Of a stretch of DNA of 64,000 bases, positions 24,764 through 32,853 are shown in pieces. The first letter of the stretch is position 1; each line of letters starts with the position of its first letter. The stretch comes from Microbispora rosea. GTDB taxonomy: Bacteria; Actinomycetota; Actinomycetes; Streptosporangiales; Streptosporangiaceae. The translations under genes and the position numbers were made by a program. Below the pieces are notes generated by a model. The model searched no databases and was not told the DNA's origin. It saw only the letters and a list, made by a program, of their open reading frames with translations. The DNA lies in assembly GCF_900156315.1 (NCBI RefSeq), contig NZ_FTNI01000013.1:124001-188000 (forward strand). Direction: 5' to 3'.

Positions 24764-25123
24764 ATGACCGTGCGCTTCACGAAGACGGCCATAGGACTGG
24801 GCGCGGCACTCGCGCTGATGGCGGGCGGAATCGCGAGCGTGGCCCCGGTGTGGGCGGAACCTTCCACGGCCGGCCTCGCGCCCGCCGTGAGCTGCTCGAC
24901 CTCGCTTCCCCCGTCGGGCTCCTTCCTGGAAGCCACCTACTCCCAGCCCAACGCGTGCGGGAAGTGCGTGGCCGCGGGCAGCGCGTACGAGGTGACCGGG
25001 AACTACCGCGCCTACTGCCGGAACATCCGTGACGGCGGCAGCACCGTCGCGGTCCAGCTCTGGCTCTTCTGCGTGGTCTGCAGGGGCGACGAGCCGCTCC
25101 CGAGCCGTGCCGTGGCCGCCTGA
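24764..25123 (+). CDS. Small secreted cysteine-rich protein
   Basis: A 119-aa precursor. The signal peptide (KTAIGLGAALALMAGGIASV) ends near VWAEPS. The mature domain has seven Cys, including CGKC and CVVC pairs plus AVSCST and AYCRNI, in a short beta-rich context (YEVTGNYRAYC, VAVQLWLFC). AAAGGAA precedes the ATG at 24764. Function unknown; the CxxC pairs could bind metal or form disulfides. A strong terminator follows, so this pair forms its own unit. Confidence 0.72.
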   Translation: MTVRFTKTAIGLGAALALMAGGIASVAPVWAEPSTAGLAPAVSCSTSLPPSGSFLEATYSQPNACGKCVAAGSAYEVTGNYRAYCRNIRDGGSTVAVQLWLFCVVCRGDEPLPSRAVAA

Positions 25124-25134
25124 GACCACGACCC

Positions 25135-25172
25135 GCGGCGCCCTTCCCGATCGTTCCCCGGAAGGGCGCCGC
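25135..25172. terminator. Strong hairpin terminator
   Basis: GCGGCGCCCTTCC and GGAAGGGCGCCGC form a perfect 13-bp stem with a 12-nt loop, 11 bases after the small secreted gene. It probably also stops transcription from the convergent regulator gene. Confidence 0.75.
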
Positions 25173-25200
25173 GCTTCGCCGCTTCGGCGCCGGCCGGCGA

Positions 25201-25869
25201 TCAGCACGGGGTGTCCCGGCGTGCCCCGCACCGGCACGCGGGTTCGACCCTCACGGCTGCGGCGTCCGCGAGCACGATCAGCAGCCTGTGGCCGGTCAGG
25301 ACCGTCCGGTAGAGCCGGCCCCAGCCCCCGGGATTCGAGGTCTCCATATGAGGCAGGCGGAGCGTGCGCAACAGATGACGGAGAACCTCGTCGGGCTCCG
25401 GCCTGCCCGACAGATCGACGAGAAGGCACGCCTCCGGCAACCGCCGCACGAGCCGGTGATCGGACTCCCTGGCCACGGTGCTGTCGCCGGGCACGCTCAC
25501 GCGCTCCGTCAGGCCGGTGCCGCTCTGCGCCCGCCCCGGGGGACCGGCCGCGTGCGCAGGCGCCCCCCGGCGCGGGATGCCGGGGCAGGCCTGTGCCGCG
25601 CCGCGCCGAGCCGGCATGCGGCGGGCCGCCGCGGCGAGCGCGGCCCGCTCCCACGCGTCCAGGCCCAGCGCCTCGGCCAGCCGCTGCAACGACGCGCTAC
25701 GGGGGCGCCCCACGGCGTCGCCTTCGAGCCTGCCGATGGTGCGGACGTTGACGCCCGCCAGGTCGGCGAGCTGCTCCTGGGTCAGCAGCGCCCGCTCCCG
25801 CCAGGCCCGGATGAGCGTCCCCAGGCTTCGATGCTCCTTCTCATGCGTGCCGCGTGTCGTCCGTGTCAT
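25201..25869 (-). CDS. XRE-type regulator with an eroded NB-ARC-like remnant
   Basis: A 222-aa protein. Residues about 15-75 are a helix-turn-helix (LTQEQLADLAGVNVRTIGRL). The remainder resembles the stretch that follows the P-loop in actinobacterial STAND regulators (LPEACLLVDLSGRPEPDEVL, LYRTVLTGHRLLIVLADAA), but the P-loop GxGGxGKT is absent, as are the rest of the ATPase and the repeat domain. Normal family members exceed 600 aa. It may be a decayed regulator or a minimal DNA-binding derivative. Convergent with the secreted-protein pair. Confidence 0.65.
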   Translation of the reverse strand: MTRTTRGTHEKEHRSLGTLIRAWRERALLTQEQLADLAGVNVRTIGRLEGDAVGRPRSASLQRLAEALGLDAWERAALAAAARRMPARRGAAQACPGIPRRGAPAHAAGPPGRAQSGTGLTERVSVPGDSTVARESDHRLVRRLPEACLLVDLSGRPEPDEVLRHLLRTLRLPHMETSNPGGWGRLYRTVLTGHRLLIVLADAAAVRVEPACRCGARRDTPC

Positions 25870-25948
25870 GGCGCGACTCTCCCGGCGGCTCCGGCACGTG
25901 CCAAGGACGGCTTCAAAGACAGGTCCGGAATCTTGGGCCTTCCGTCCG

Positions 25949-26848
25949 TCATCCCACGAGCAGGCCGACGTGCCGCAGGCGTCCGGGATCGCCGATCATC
26001 TCGATCGCGGTGATCTTGTCGTGGCCGAAGGTGAAACCGAGCGCCCCGATGAGGCGGCCCTGCGGGACGATCGCGAGACCCACGCTCCCGTCCACCAGCG
26101 CGGGCCGTACGAACCGGGCGGCCCGTGAGAAGACGAGCGCGCGGGCGCCCACGGCTCGCGCACCCCGCACCAGCCCCGCGTCGCCGTCTCTGAGGACGAC
26201 GTCGGGATCGAGCACGGCGAGGAGCCCGTCGAAGTCACCGTGCCGCAGCGCGGCGAGGAAGGCCTGGACGACCTGCCGCTGACGGACGAGGTCCACCTGC
26301 CGGGGCGGGGTCGCGCCCACGACCCGTCTGCGCGCGCGGCTGGTGAGCTGACGGGTGGCGGCCGGGGACCTTCCGAGGATGGCGGCGATCTCGTCGAAGG
26401 GCACGGCGAAGACGTCGTGCAGGACGAAGGCGAGCCGCTCGGCGGGGGCGAGACTGTCGAGCACGACCATCAGCGCGAGACCGATCGAGTCGGCCAGCAG
26501 GGCCTCGGCTTCGGGATCTCCGGCGTCGTGCCCCGCGGCGGAGGGCCTGGCGCTGGAGGGCCCGGCGGTGAAGGGCCCGGCGGTGAAGGGCTCGGTGGTG
26601 GTGCCGGCGAAGGGCTCCTCACGGCGGTTGCGGCGCGCGCGCAGCATGTTCAGGCACTCCCGGGAGACGACGGTGGTCAGCCACCCGGCGAGGTTGGCCA
26701 CCTCGGCGGTGTCGGCGCGGCTGAGACGCAGCCACGCGTTCTGCACCGCGTCGTCCGCCTCCGCGTGCGAGCCCAGCATCCGATAGGCGACCGCCCGCAG
26801 ACGGGGCCGCTGCTCCTCGAAGCGCACGGCCAGCCTGGCCTCGTCCAT
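25949..26848 (-). CDS. sigJ: ECF41/SigJ-family sigma factor with C-terminal SnoaL-like domain
   Basis: A 299-aa ECF sigma factor. Region 2 reads AYRMLGSHAEADDAVQNAWL. Region 4 lies near FDEIAAILGRSPAATRQLTS. An approximately 110-aa SnoaL-like C-terminal domain follows, which in ECF41 factors controls activity without an anti-sigma factor. The two landmark motifs of that domain are present but degenerate (DGDAG for DGGGK; GDPGRLRHV for NPDKL). A low-complexity linker with FTAGP repeats joins regions 2 and 4. It is divergent from a DoxX-like gene, and both promoters look ECF41-dependent. Confidence 0.88.
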   Translation of the reverse strand: MDEARLAVRFEEQRPRLRAVAYRMLGSHAEADDAVQNAWLRLSRADTAEVANLAGWLTTVVSRECLNMLRARRNRREEPFAGTTTEPFTAGPFTAGPSSARPSAAGHDAGDPEAEALLADSIGLALMVVLDSLAPAERLAFVLHDVFAVPFDEIAAILGRSPAATRQLTSRARRRVVGATPPRQVDLVRQRQVVQAFLAALRHGDFDGLLAVLDPDVVLRDGDAGLVRGARAVGARALVFSRAARFVRPALVDGSVGLAIVPQGRLIGALGFTFGHDKITAIEMIGDPGRLRHVGLLVG

Positions 26849-26849
26849 C

Positions 26850-26876
26850 TGTCACATCCTTCCGCCGCCGGGGTTC
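26850..26876 (+). promoter_or_regulatory. ECF41-type promoter for the DoxX-like gene
   Basis: TGTCACA (26850-26856), 16 bases, then GTTC (26873-26876). The ECF41 consensus I recall is TGTCACA-N16-CGTC. The -35 abuts the sigJ start codon on the other strand. Transcription would begin near 26882 and read into the gene at 26923. Confidence 0.65.
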
Positions 26877-26884
26877 ATGGCGAT

Positions 26885-26911
26885 GAACCCGGACCCCGCT
26901 CGGATGTGACA
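26885..26911 (-). promoter_or_regulatory. ECF41-type promoter for sigJ (autoregulation)
   Basis: On the minus strand TGTCACA (26911-26905), 16 bases, then GTTC (26888-26885): the exact mirror of the plus-strand promoter. The two are the arms of a 62-bp inverted repeat (TGTCACATCC / GGATGTGACA, with GGGTTCAT / ATGAACCC inside). The -35 overlaps the Shine-Dalgarno of the DoxX-like gene. Confidence 0.65.
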
Positions 26912-26922
26912 AGGAGCATCTC

Positions 26923-27408
26923 ATGGCATCGATTTCGGGCAGCGCCAGGCGCCGCGCACATGTGCGGGCGGCCGGCTACTGGACGGCCACCGCGGCGGTG
27001 GCGGCCGAACTGGCGGTCGGCGGCGTCTGGGACATCGCGCGGATTCCGTACGTCCGCGACCTGGTGACGCACCTGGGCTATCCGTCCTACTTCCTGGTGC
27101 TGCTGGGAACCTGGAAGGTGCTGGGGGCGATCGCCCTGCTCGTCCCGCGTCGCGCGCTGGTCAAGGAGTGGGCGTATGCGGGCGCCTTCTACACCTACAC
27201 CGGGGCCGTGGTCTCCCACCTGACCACCGGGTATGCCGTGGGCGAAGTGGGGGTGCTCGCCGTCCTGACCGCACTCACCGTGCTGTCCTGGGCGCTGCGG
27301 CCCCCCGGGCGGATGCCGGCTTCGGGGAGCCGGGTTCGGGGAGCAGGGTTCAGCGAACAGGGGCGACGATCGGCCGGGCCGGGCCCCACCCTCGGTAGGA
27401 CGTCGTGA
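26923..27408 (+). CDS. DoxX-like membrane protein
   Basis: A 161-aa protein with four predicted helices, including TATAAVAAELAVGGVWDI and LVLLGTWKVLGAIALLV. The pattern of a short loop after LVTHLGYPSYF fits the DoxX-like family, linked to thiol and oxidative-stress defence in other actinobacteria. AAGGAG sits 6 bases before the ATG. It is divergent from sigJ under a mirror-image promoter, so it is probably the sigma factor's target. The last about 20 residues, rich in Arg/Gly/Ser, overlap the end of the convergent kinase gene by 59 bp. Confidence 0.82.
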   Translation: MASISGSARRRAHVRAAGYWTATAAVAAELAVGGVWDIARIPYVRDLVTHLGYPSYFLVLLGTWKVLGAIALLVPRRALVKEWAYAGAFYTYTGAVVSHLTTGYAVGEVGVLAVLTALTVLSWALRPPGRMPASGSRVRGAGFSEQGRRSAGPGPTLGRTS

Positions 27409-29209
27409 AGGACGACGAGAGCAGTCCCAGCTGCGGCACGGACGCCTTCCAGGTGAACACGAACCTGACCGGCAGGTCCTCCTGGCCCAGAGTCACGACG
27501 TACGAGATGCGGGACCTGTCGAGACCGCGGGCCGGGCTCATCCAGCTCGCGAGGAACTGGCGCAGTTCGTAACCGGCGTCGGCGACCTGGACCCCGCCCG
27601 AGTACGTCCTGCCGTCCTTCCCGGAGCGGTAGACCCTCGGGGTGGCGCCGACAAGGGTCAGGATCGTGGGAATCGAGCCGACGAGGATGAAGAGCGCGGC
27701 GCCCGCCGCCGCGCTGTCGCGCCCGTCGGCGGCCTGTCCCTGCGGGTCGAGATCCAGCGGCAGCTTCTCGCCGTGCGGGAGGTGGACGTCGTCGGCGATG
27801 ACGACGACGCGTTTCCGATCGCTGCCGGGATAGCTGACGCGCATTTCGTAGGAATCGCTGTCGTACCGGCCTGCCGGGTCATGGGTGAACCGGCCGTCGG
27901 CCCGCAGGTAGGTGTCACTCTGGGTGAACGCCCCCGAGCAGGTGAAGCTCGCGGAGGGAGTGGCCGTGGCGGCGGCGTCGATCGCCGCGCCCAGCTCCGC
28001 CGGCGTCCGGGGAGCCGCGACCGGGGACGGCTCGGCCGTGCGGGCCGGGCCTGCCGACGGCGAAGCGGTCCCGCCGGGCGTGGAGGCCGCCGAGGCGGAG
28101 TTGCTCGCGGTGGACCCGCCCGAAGGCCCGGCGAGGGAGGGGGAGCCGGATGCGGCAATCGGCACGGGCGATGCCCCCGGCCCCGACGCCGACAGCGGAA
28201 CGCCGCCGGTCGCGGTCCGACCGGGTAGGCGGGCGACCGCGATCCAGGTCCCTGCGAGGGCCGCGACCACGGCGCCCGTGCCGGCGAGCAGAGCCCGGCG
28301 TGGAAGCCGGTGCTGCCCGCCGCTCGTCGTCTCCGCCGCGAGGAGACGAGGGGCCTGCCCGGCCGCCGCCTGCCGGCCCATCTGGAGCGCTGCGACGTCC
28401 TCTCCGGAGGACGGCACGTCGTCCAGGAGGCTCAGGAGGACCTCACGGGCGGTCGGCCGTCGCGCCGGGTCCTTGTCCAGGCAGCGCGCCACCAGGTCGC
28501 GCAGCCCGCCCGCCAGGTCACCGAGGACGGGTTCGCCCTGCATGATCCGGTAGGCGACCGCCGCGGGAGTGTCCCTGCCGAACGGCGGCGCCCCCGTGGC
28601 CGCGTACGTGATGGTGGAGGCCCAGGCGAACACGTCCGCCGGAGGCCCGATCCGGTCACCGCGGAAGTGCTCGGGCCCCATATACGACGGCGTGCCGGCC
28701 GCGTAACCGGTGGTGGCCGAGGCGTCGATCAGCCGGGCGATGCCGAAGTCGATGACGCGCGGCCCGTCGGGACCGACAAGCACGTTGCTCGGCTTGAAGT
28801 CGCGGTGCACCACCCCCGCCCCGTGGACGGCCGCCAAGGCGGTGATGGTGCCGATGGCCAGCCGGTGCAGCGCGGCGCCCTTCATCGGGCCACCGTTCTC
28901 GATCACCTGCTGGAGCGACAGGCCGTCGACGAACTCGCTCACGATGTAGGGCATGGCGGCGTCCAGTCTGGCGTCGACGATGCGCGCCGTGCAGAACTCG
29001 GCCACCTGGCGCACCGCGGCCAGCTCCCTGGCCAAGGACACGGGAACGCCGATGGACGGCCGCGCCCGTACGACCTTGACCGCCACCTTCTCCCCGGCCG
29101 GGGTCTCGCCGAGATACACCACTCCCTGGCCGCCTTCACCCAGGCGGCTTATGAGGCGGTAGTCACCCAGCTGTTCCGGGTCTCCGGCACGTAACGGACT
29201 CCCGGCCAT
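27350..29209 (-). CDS. Membrane Ser/Thr protein kinase with extracytoplasmic C-terminal domain
   Basis: A 619-aa PASTA-less kinase. Kinase domain residues about 15-270: glycine loop LGEGGQGVVYLGE, catalytic Lys in KVAVKVVRA, HRDFKPSNVLV, DFGIARL and APE-equivalent MGPEHFRGD. A single membrane helix lies near 305-328 (ALLAGTGAVVAALAGTWIAV), followed by a Ser/Pro/Ala-rich linker and a roughly 220-aa extracellular domain resembling LppX/LprG-like beta folds (SFTCSGAFTQSDTYLRADGR). ATG 29209 is preferred because GAGGGG lies just upstream; ATG 29221 is possible. It presumably couples an envelope signal to phosphorylation. Confidence 0.88.
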   Translation of the reverse strand: MAGSPLRAGDPEQLGDYRLISRLGEGGQGVVYLGETPAGEKVAVKVVRARPSIGVPVSLARELAAVRQVAEFCTARIVDARLDAAMPYIVSEFVDGLSLQQVIENGGPMKGAALHRLAIGTITALAAVHGAGVVHRDFKPSNVLVGPDGPRVIDFGIARLIDASATTGYAAGTPSYMGPEHFRGDRIGPPADVFAWASTITYAATGAPPFGRDTPAAVAYRIMQGEPVLGDLAGGLRDLVARCLDKDPARRPTAREVLLSLLDDVPSSGEDVAALQMGRQAAAGQAPRLLAAETTSGGQHRLPRRALLAGTGAVVAALAGTWIAVARLPGRTATGGVPLSASGPGASPVPIAASGSPSLAGPSGGSTASNSASAASTPGGTASPSAGPARTAEPSPVAAPRTPAELGAAIDAAATATPSASFTCSGAFTQSDTYLRADGRFTHDPAGRYDSDSYEMRVSYPGSDRKRVVVIADDVHLPHGEKLPLDLDPQGQAADGRDSAAAGAALFILVGSIPTILTLVGATPRVYRSGKDGRTYSGGVQVADAGYELRQFLASWMSPARGLDRSRISYVVTLGQEDLPVRFVFTWKASVPQLGLLSSSFTTSYRGWGPARPIVAPVR

Positions 29210-29387
29210 GCAGCCCCTCATCCATCGTGATCACGGTCCAGCCTAGCGAAGGCATCGGCTCCGTCCAGGTGTCGCGCCGGGTGTTCGATCGGTTCGGCCA
29301 CCGCCGGGGCCGGGCGACCGGGAACGAACATGCCGGGCGGTGGCACTAGGCTCTGTGGCGATCTCCCATGTCCCCCAGGAGTTTTTC

Positions 29388-30152
29388 GTGCGTGAACGTG
29401 TCCGCCGCCTGATCGAGTCGCGGCGGTTCCAGCAGGTGATCACCGTGGTGATCCTCGTCAACGCGGCGACGCTGGGCGTCGAGACCTCCGCCGAGGCGAC
29501 CGCCCGCTACGGCACGGAACTACACGTCGCCGACCACATCGCCCTGTACATTTTCGTGGCGGAGATCCTGGCCAAGATGTACGTCTACCGGTGGCGGTTC
29601 CTCCGCGACACCTGGAACGCCTTCGACCTGCTGATCATCGGCTTCTCGTTCCTCCCCACGGCGGGAGGACTGTCGGTGCTGCGGGCTCTGCGCGTCCTGC
29701 GGGCGCTGCGGCTGATCTCGGTGGTGCCGTCGCTGCGGCGGGTGGTCTCCGCGCTGCTCACCGCCATCCCCGGGATGAGCTCGATCGTCGTCCTGCTCGG
29801 CCTCGTCCTGTACGTCGGCGCCGTCATGGGCACCAAGCTGTACGGCACCGCCGCGCCCGAGTATTTCGGCGACCTGCCAACGTCGCTGTACACGCTGTTC
29901 CAGGTCATGACGGGGGACGGCTGGTCGGAGATCAACCGCCAGCTGATGGAGAGCCACCCCTCGTCGTGGATCTACTTCGTCGTCTTCGTGCTGGTCTGCA
30001 CCTTCGTCGTGCTCAACCTCTTCATCGCGGTCGTGGTGAGCGCCATGGAGGAGGAGGCCAGGGACGACAACCCGACGCTCGCCGAGCTGTCGGCCCTGCG
30101 TGAGGAGATCAGGAGCCTGCGCGAGAGCCTGGGCGAACGGGTGCCCTCCTGA
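29388..30152 (+). CDS. Voltage-gated cation channel (NaChBac-like fold, unusual filter)
   Basis: A 254-aa six-helix channel subunit. S1-S3 are hydrophobic (ITVVILVNAATLGVE; IALYIFVAEILAKMYVY; AFDLLIIGFSFLP). S4 carries Arg at every third residue (LRALRVLRALRLISVVPSLR). The pore helix and filter read TLFQVMTGDGWSEI, and S6 is WIYFVVFVLVCTFVVLNLFI, ending in an acidic coiled-coil-like tail. NaChBac has TLESWAS at the filter; the acidic-Gly-Trp pattern here resembles eukaryotic calcium-channel repeats. GTG 29388 follows CAGGAG by 6 bases. No partner gene is evident. Confidence 0.85.
   Translation: MRERVRRLIESRRFQQVITVVILVNAATLGVETSAEATARYGTELHVADHIALYIFVAEILAKMYVYRWRFLRDTWNAFDLLIIGFSFLPTAGGLSVLRALRVLRALRLISVVPSLRRVVSALLTAIPGMSSIVVLLGLVLYVGAVMGTKLYGTAAPEYFGDLPTSLYTLFQVMTGDGWSEINRQLMESHPSSWIYFVVFVLVCTFVVLNLFIAVVVSAMEEEARDDNPTLAELSALREEIRSLRESLGERVPS
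29910..29930 (+). other. Selectivity-filter codons (TGDGWSE) of the voltage-gated channel
   Basis: These seven codons lie between the pore helix FQVM and the second pore helix INRQLM. The Asp at filter position 3 with the following Gly-Trp, plus Glu at position 7, give up to eight acidic side chains in a tetramer. Confidence 0.75.
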
Positions 30153-30192
30153 CGTACGGGCCCGGGCCCCTTCGCTCATGATCGTCGCTTGC

Positions 30193-30198
30193 TAGACT
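30193..30198 (+). promoter_or_regulatory. -10 box for a leaderless transcript
   Basis: TAGACT ends 6 bases before the ATG at 30205, placing the start of transcription at or next to the start codon. No Shine-Dalgarno is present, consistent with leaderless translation. Confidence 0.5.
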
Positions 30199-30204
30199 CC
30201 ACGC

Positions 30205-30801
30205 ATGGGGCTTCCGACGGACGCCGAGATCCGCGCTCTGCACGCGAAACACGCGCCCACGGAGGAAGCGTTCGACCTCGTCCACACGCACTGCGAGATC
30301 GTCTGCGCGATCGCCCTGCGCCTGGCCGACCACGCCGGGCTCGACGTCGACGCCGACGTGGTGCGGGCCGGAAGCCTCCTGCACGACATCGGCGTCTACC
30401 TGCTCTACGACGCGGACGGACGGCTCGACCATGCCGGTTACGTGCGCCACGGGATCCTCGGCCACGAACTGCTCCGCGGGGAGGGCCTGCCCGAGAGCCT
30501 GTGCCGGTTCTGCTCCCACCACACGGGTGTGGGGATCAGCAGGGAGGACGTGCTGCGCCAGGGCCTGCCGCTGCCTCCCCGCGACTATCTCGCGGAGTCG
30601 GCCGAGGAGCGGCTCGTCATGTTCGCCGACAAGTTCCACAGCAAGAGCGACCCGCCGAGGTTCGTCACCGCCGAGGCCTACGCGGCCCATGTCCGCCGGT
30701 ACGGCGACGACAAGGCCGAGGTGTTCGCGTCGATGTGCGCCGTCTTCGGGGTCCCCGACCTGCGGCCGCTCGCGGCCGCGTACGGGCACGAGATCGTGTG
30801 A
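30205..30801 (+). CDS. HD-domain metal-dependent phosphohydrolase
   Basis: A 198-aa soluble protein of the HDIG type. Metal ligands are visible as VHTHCEIVCAIALRLADHAG, the HD pair in AGSLLHDIGVYLL, GHELL, and FCSHHTGVG. The C-terminal part includes FADKFHSKSDPPRF, typical of single-domain HD hydrolases. Substrates in this family range from nucleotides to phosphate esters, so no specific activity is assigned. It seems leaderless (see the -10 box). It is separate from its neighbours and convergent with the oxidoreductase gene. Confidence 0.83.
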   Translation: MGLPTDAEIRALHAKHAPTEEAFDLVHTHCEIVCAIALRLADHAGLDVDADVVRAGSLLHDIGVYLLYDADGRLDHAGYVRHGILGHELLRGEGLPESLCRFCSHHTGVGISREDVLRQGLPLPPRDYLAESAEERLVMFADKFHSKSDPPRFVTAEAYAAHVRRYGDDKAEVFASMCAVFGVPDLRPLAAAYGHEIV

Positions 30802-30825
30802 CGGCGACCGCGTGAGCCGCGAGGG

Positions 30826-31788
30826 CTACGGGGTCAGGACGATCCTGCCGAACACCTCGCCGGCGTCCATCTTCCGGTGCGCCAGCACGGCCTGCTCCAG
30901 CGGCAGCACCTCGTGCACCACCGTGTGCAGTTCGCCGCGACTCGCCGCGGCGAACTGCTCGATCCGCACGGCACGCCGGTCGCGTCCGGCCACGGTGTCG
31001 GCGCTGAAGGTGGCGAAGGACATCGACTTCCGGAACGCCGACATCATCGCCGTGCCGAAGTCCGCCGGAGGCCGGCCCCCGACCACGCCGACGACCACCA
31101 TCCGGCCGTTCGGGTTGAGCCTGGCGAAGAAGGAGGGCAGGTCCGGACCGGCGACGACGTCGATGACGACGTCGTAGCCCGCGGGAGCGTCCTCGCCTCC
31201 CTCGCCGGCGCGGTCCAGCACGTGGGTCGCGCCGAGCGCGCGCAGGCGCTCGCCGCGCTCCGCCGACGAGGTGGTGACCGCCACCGCACCGGCACCGCCG
31301 CGAGCCGCGAGCTGGACCGTCATGATCCCGATGCTGCCCGCCGCGCCGCGCACCAGCACCGACTCGCCGGGCGCGAAGCGGGCATGGGCAAGGCCGAAGT
31401 GGGCCACCACGCCGGAACTGCCGAGCGTCACCGCGTCGGCGGCGGACAGGTCCGCGGGGAGGGGAAGGACCTCCTCGACCGGGGCGATCGCCCGTTCGGC
31501 GTAGCCGCCGCCCACGCCGGTGAACGCCCACACCCGCCGGCCGATCCACGACGCGTCGACGCCGTCGCCGACGGCGGTCACGGTGCCCGCCACCTCGCCG
31601 CCGGGGATGTGACCCTCCTCGAAGCCGTAAGCGGCAAGAGTGCCGCTGCGGATCACGGCGTCCACGCCGCCGACGCCGATGGCCTCGACGGCGATCAGCA
31701 CCTGCCCGGCGCCCGGGGCCGGGGCGGGGAGGTCGATGACCGCCAAGCCTTCGGGACGTCCGAACTTCCGGATCGCGACTGCCTTCAC
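30826..31788 (-). CDS. NAD(P)H:quinone oxidoreductase-like MDR enzyme
   Basis: A 320-aa medium-chain dehydrogenase/reductase without the catalytic zinc ligands, so of the quinone-reductase type. The N-terminal half (MKAVAIRKFGRPEGL, HIPGGEVAGTVTAVGDGV) is followed by a Rossmann motif GAAGSIGIMTVQLAAR and a C-terminal FGRIVLTP. It is predicted to reduce quinones or enals with NADPH in the cytosol. It is flanked by 199 bp upstream that I see nothing in, and has no operon partner. Confidence 0.88.
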   Translation of the reverse strand: MKAVAIRKFGRPEGLAVIDLPAPAPGAGQVLIAVEAIGVGGVDAVIRSGTLAAYGFEEGHIPGGEVAGTVTAVGDGVDASWIGRRVWAFTGVGGGYAERAIAPVEEVLPLPADLSAADAVTLGSSGVVAHFGLAHARFAPGESVLVRGAAGSIGIMTVQLAARGGAGAVAVTTSSAERGERLRALGATHVLDRAGEGGEDAPAGYDVVIDVVAGPDLPSFFARLNPNGRMVVVGVVGGRPPADFGTAMMSAFRKSMSFATFSADTVAGRDRRAVRIEQFAAASRGELHTVVHEVLPLEQAVLAHRKMDAGEVFGRIVLTP

Positions 31789-31987
31789 TGTCGTCTCCTG
31801 CGCTGGAATCGATCGGGGCGGCGCGCCGCGCGGGCGGGCCGCACCCGGAGAAGCAGGGAGCTTCCACGCCTCGGACGGTAACGGCCACCACCGTCCGGCC
31901 GGCCGAAGTGAGAACGGCGGGCGACCGCTTGCCTCGGATCCCGCGTTCCGGCGCTCCGCACGGTTGTGAGGGGCCGAAGCCGCCGGC

Positions 31988-32554
31988 CTACGCCCTCGTC
32001 ACCAGCCGGTCGATCTGGACCTCCAGCGCAGGCGCGCCGAGGCGGTTGTCGACCTCGTCGTACGGCACGGCGGGCGGCTCGTCGACGCGGATGGCGCGCA
32101 GATATTCGGCGAACCTCTCCAGCTTCTGCCCGTCCCTCGCGAGGCCCCGGCGGACGAGCCGCTCACGCAGCGTCGGGCCGTCGGAGCGGATCCAGACCAG
32201 GCGCACGCCGGGCCCGCCCAGCGCCTCCACCCACGCGTGCCAGAGCGCCGCGTCGTGCACCTGGGAGGTGAAGGGCCCGCCGAGCAGCACCGGGCAGCCG
32301 TGGGAGCGGATCTCCCTGGCCGTCGCCGTCATGCCGGCGTACTCGTGCCGCTTGACGTGCTCGTCGTACCACGGCCCCTCACGCTCGCCCGCGGGCCTGC
32401 CGTACGCCGCGAGCGTGGCCTCGACGAAGCCGCCGTACATCGTGTCCTTGTCGAGCAGGGCGGGCACCGGGTCGAGGCTGGCCAGCAGCAGCTCGCAGAC
32501 GGTCGACTTGCCCGCGCCCGGCGGACCGGACACCACCCAGACGGGAGCGGTCAT
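31988..32554 (-). CDS. P-loop kinase/phosphotransferase-like protein
   Basis: A 188-aa single-domain P-loop protein: Walker [16 protein letters not shown] at the N-terminus, a DKDTMYGGF Asp typical of small-molecule kinases, a lid-like [15 protein letters not shown] region with Arg residues, and RLVTRA at the end. Its size suggests a gluconokinase-, zeta- or chloramphenicol-phosphotransferase-like enzyme rather than an AAA+ machine. Its ATG overlaps the stop of the upstream 84-aa gene, so both probably belong to the subtilase operon. Substrate unknown. Confidence 0.78.
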   Translation of the reverse strand: MTAPVWVVSGPPGAGKSTVCELLLASLDPVPALLDKDTMYGGFVEATLAAYGRPAGEREGPWYDEHVKRHEYAGMTATAREIRSHGCPVLLGGPFTSQVHDAALWHAWVEALGGPGVRLVWIRSDGPTLRERLVRRGLARDGQKLERFAEYLRAIRVDEPPAVPYDEVDNRLGAPALEVQIDRLVTRA

Positions 32555-32805
32555 CGCGGCGGGCCGTAGGGCTCGATGGGTGGATCGGAGTAGGGCCCGC
32601 CGTCCGCCGCCCCGGCGTCCGAGTCGCCGACGCGCCGCCCGGCCTCCTCCGTCACCCGCAGGACGTACAGGTTCCTGCCGGGATCGACCGGCACCAGACC
32701 ATAGCCGGTGTCGACCTCGTCCTCGGTGAGGCCGAGCCGCCGCATCGCGCCCTCCAGCGTCGCGGGCGCGGCGAGCCGCACGGTGACGAGCACCTTGGCC
32801 ACCGG
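32551..32805 (-). CDS. 84-aa protein between subtilase and P-loop genes
   Basis: A small acidic protein starting at GTG 32805, with a GGGAGG run about 8 bases upstream. It opens [20 protein letters not shown] and continues [18 protein letters not shown]; the last 25 residues are Gly/Pro/Asp-rich. The opening resembles that of the adjacent subtilase (RVLIQLRPSP), raising the idea of a prodomain- or inhibitor-like fold. It lies 76 bp downstream of the peptidase and overlaps the P-loop gene by 4 bp. No known family recognised. Confidence 0.68.
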   Translation of the reverse strand, partial: PVAKVLVTVRLAAPATLEGAMRRLGLTEDEVDTGYGLVPVDPGRNLYVLRVTEEAGRRVGDSDAGAADGGPYSDPPIEPYGPPR

Positions 32806-32853
32806 CCCCGCCTCCCTCTGCTGGACGTTCTCGTCACCGGACGGCGTGGCCTC

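Noticed and set aside
24389-25123. RiPP precursor genes
   Set aside because: Both products have Sec signal peptides and no modification or RiPP transport genes nearby, so they are better described as secreted Cys-rich proteins.
31789-31987. Possible short gene between the oxidoreductase and P-loop genes
   Set aside because: No start with a Shine-Dalgarno and coding-like codon use; nothing interpretable was seen.
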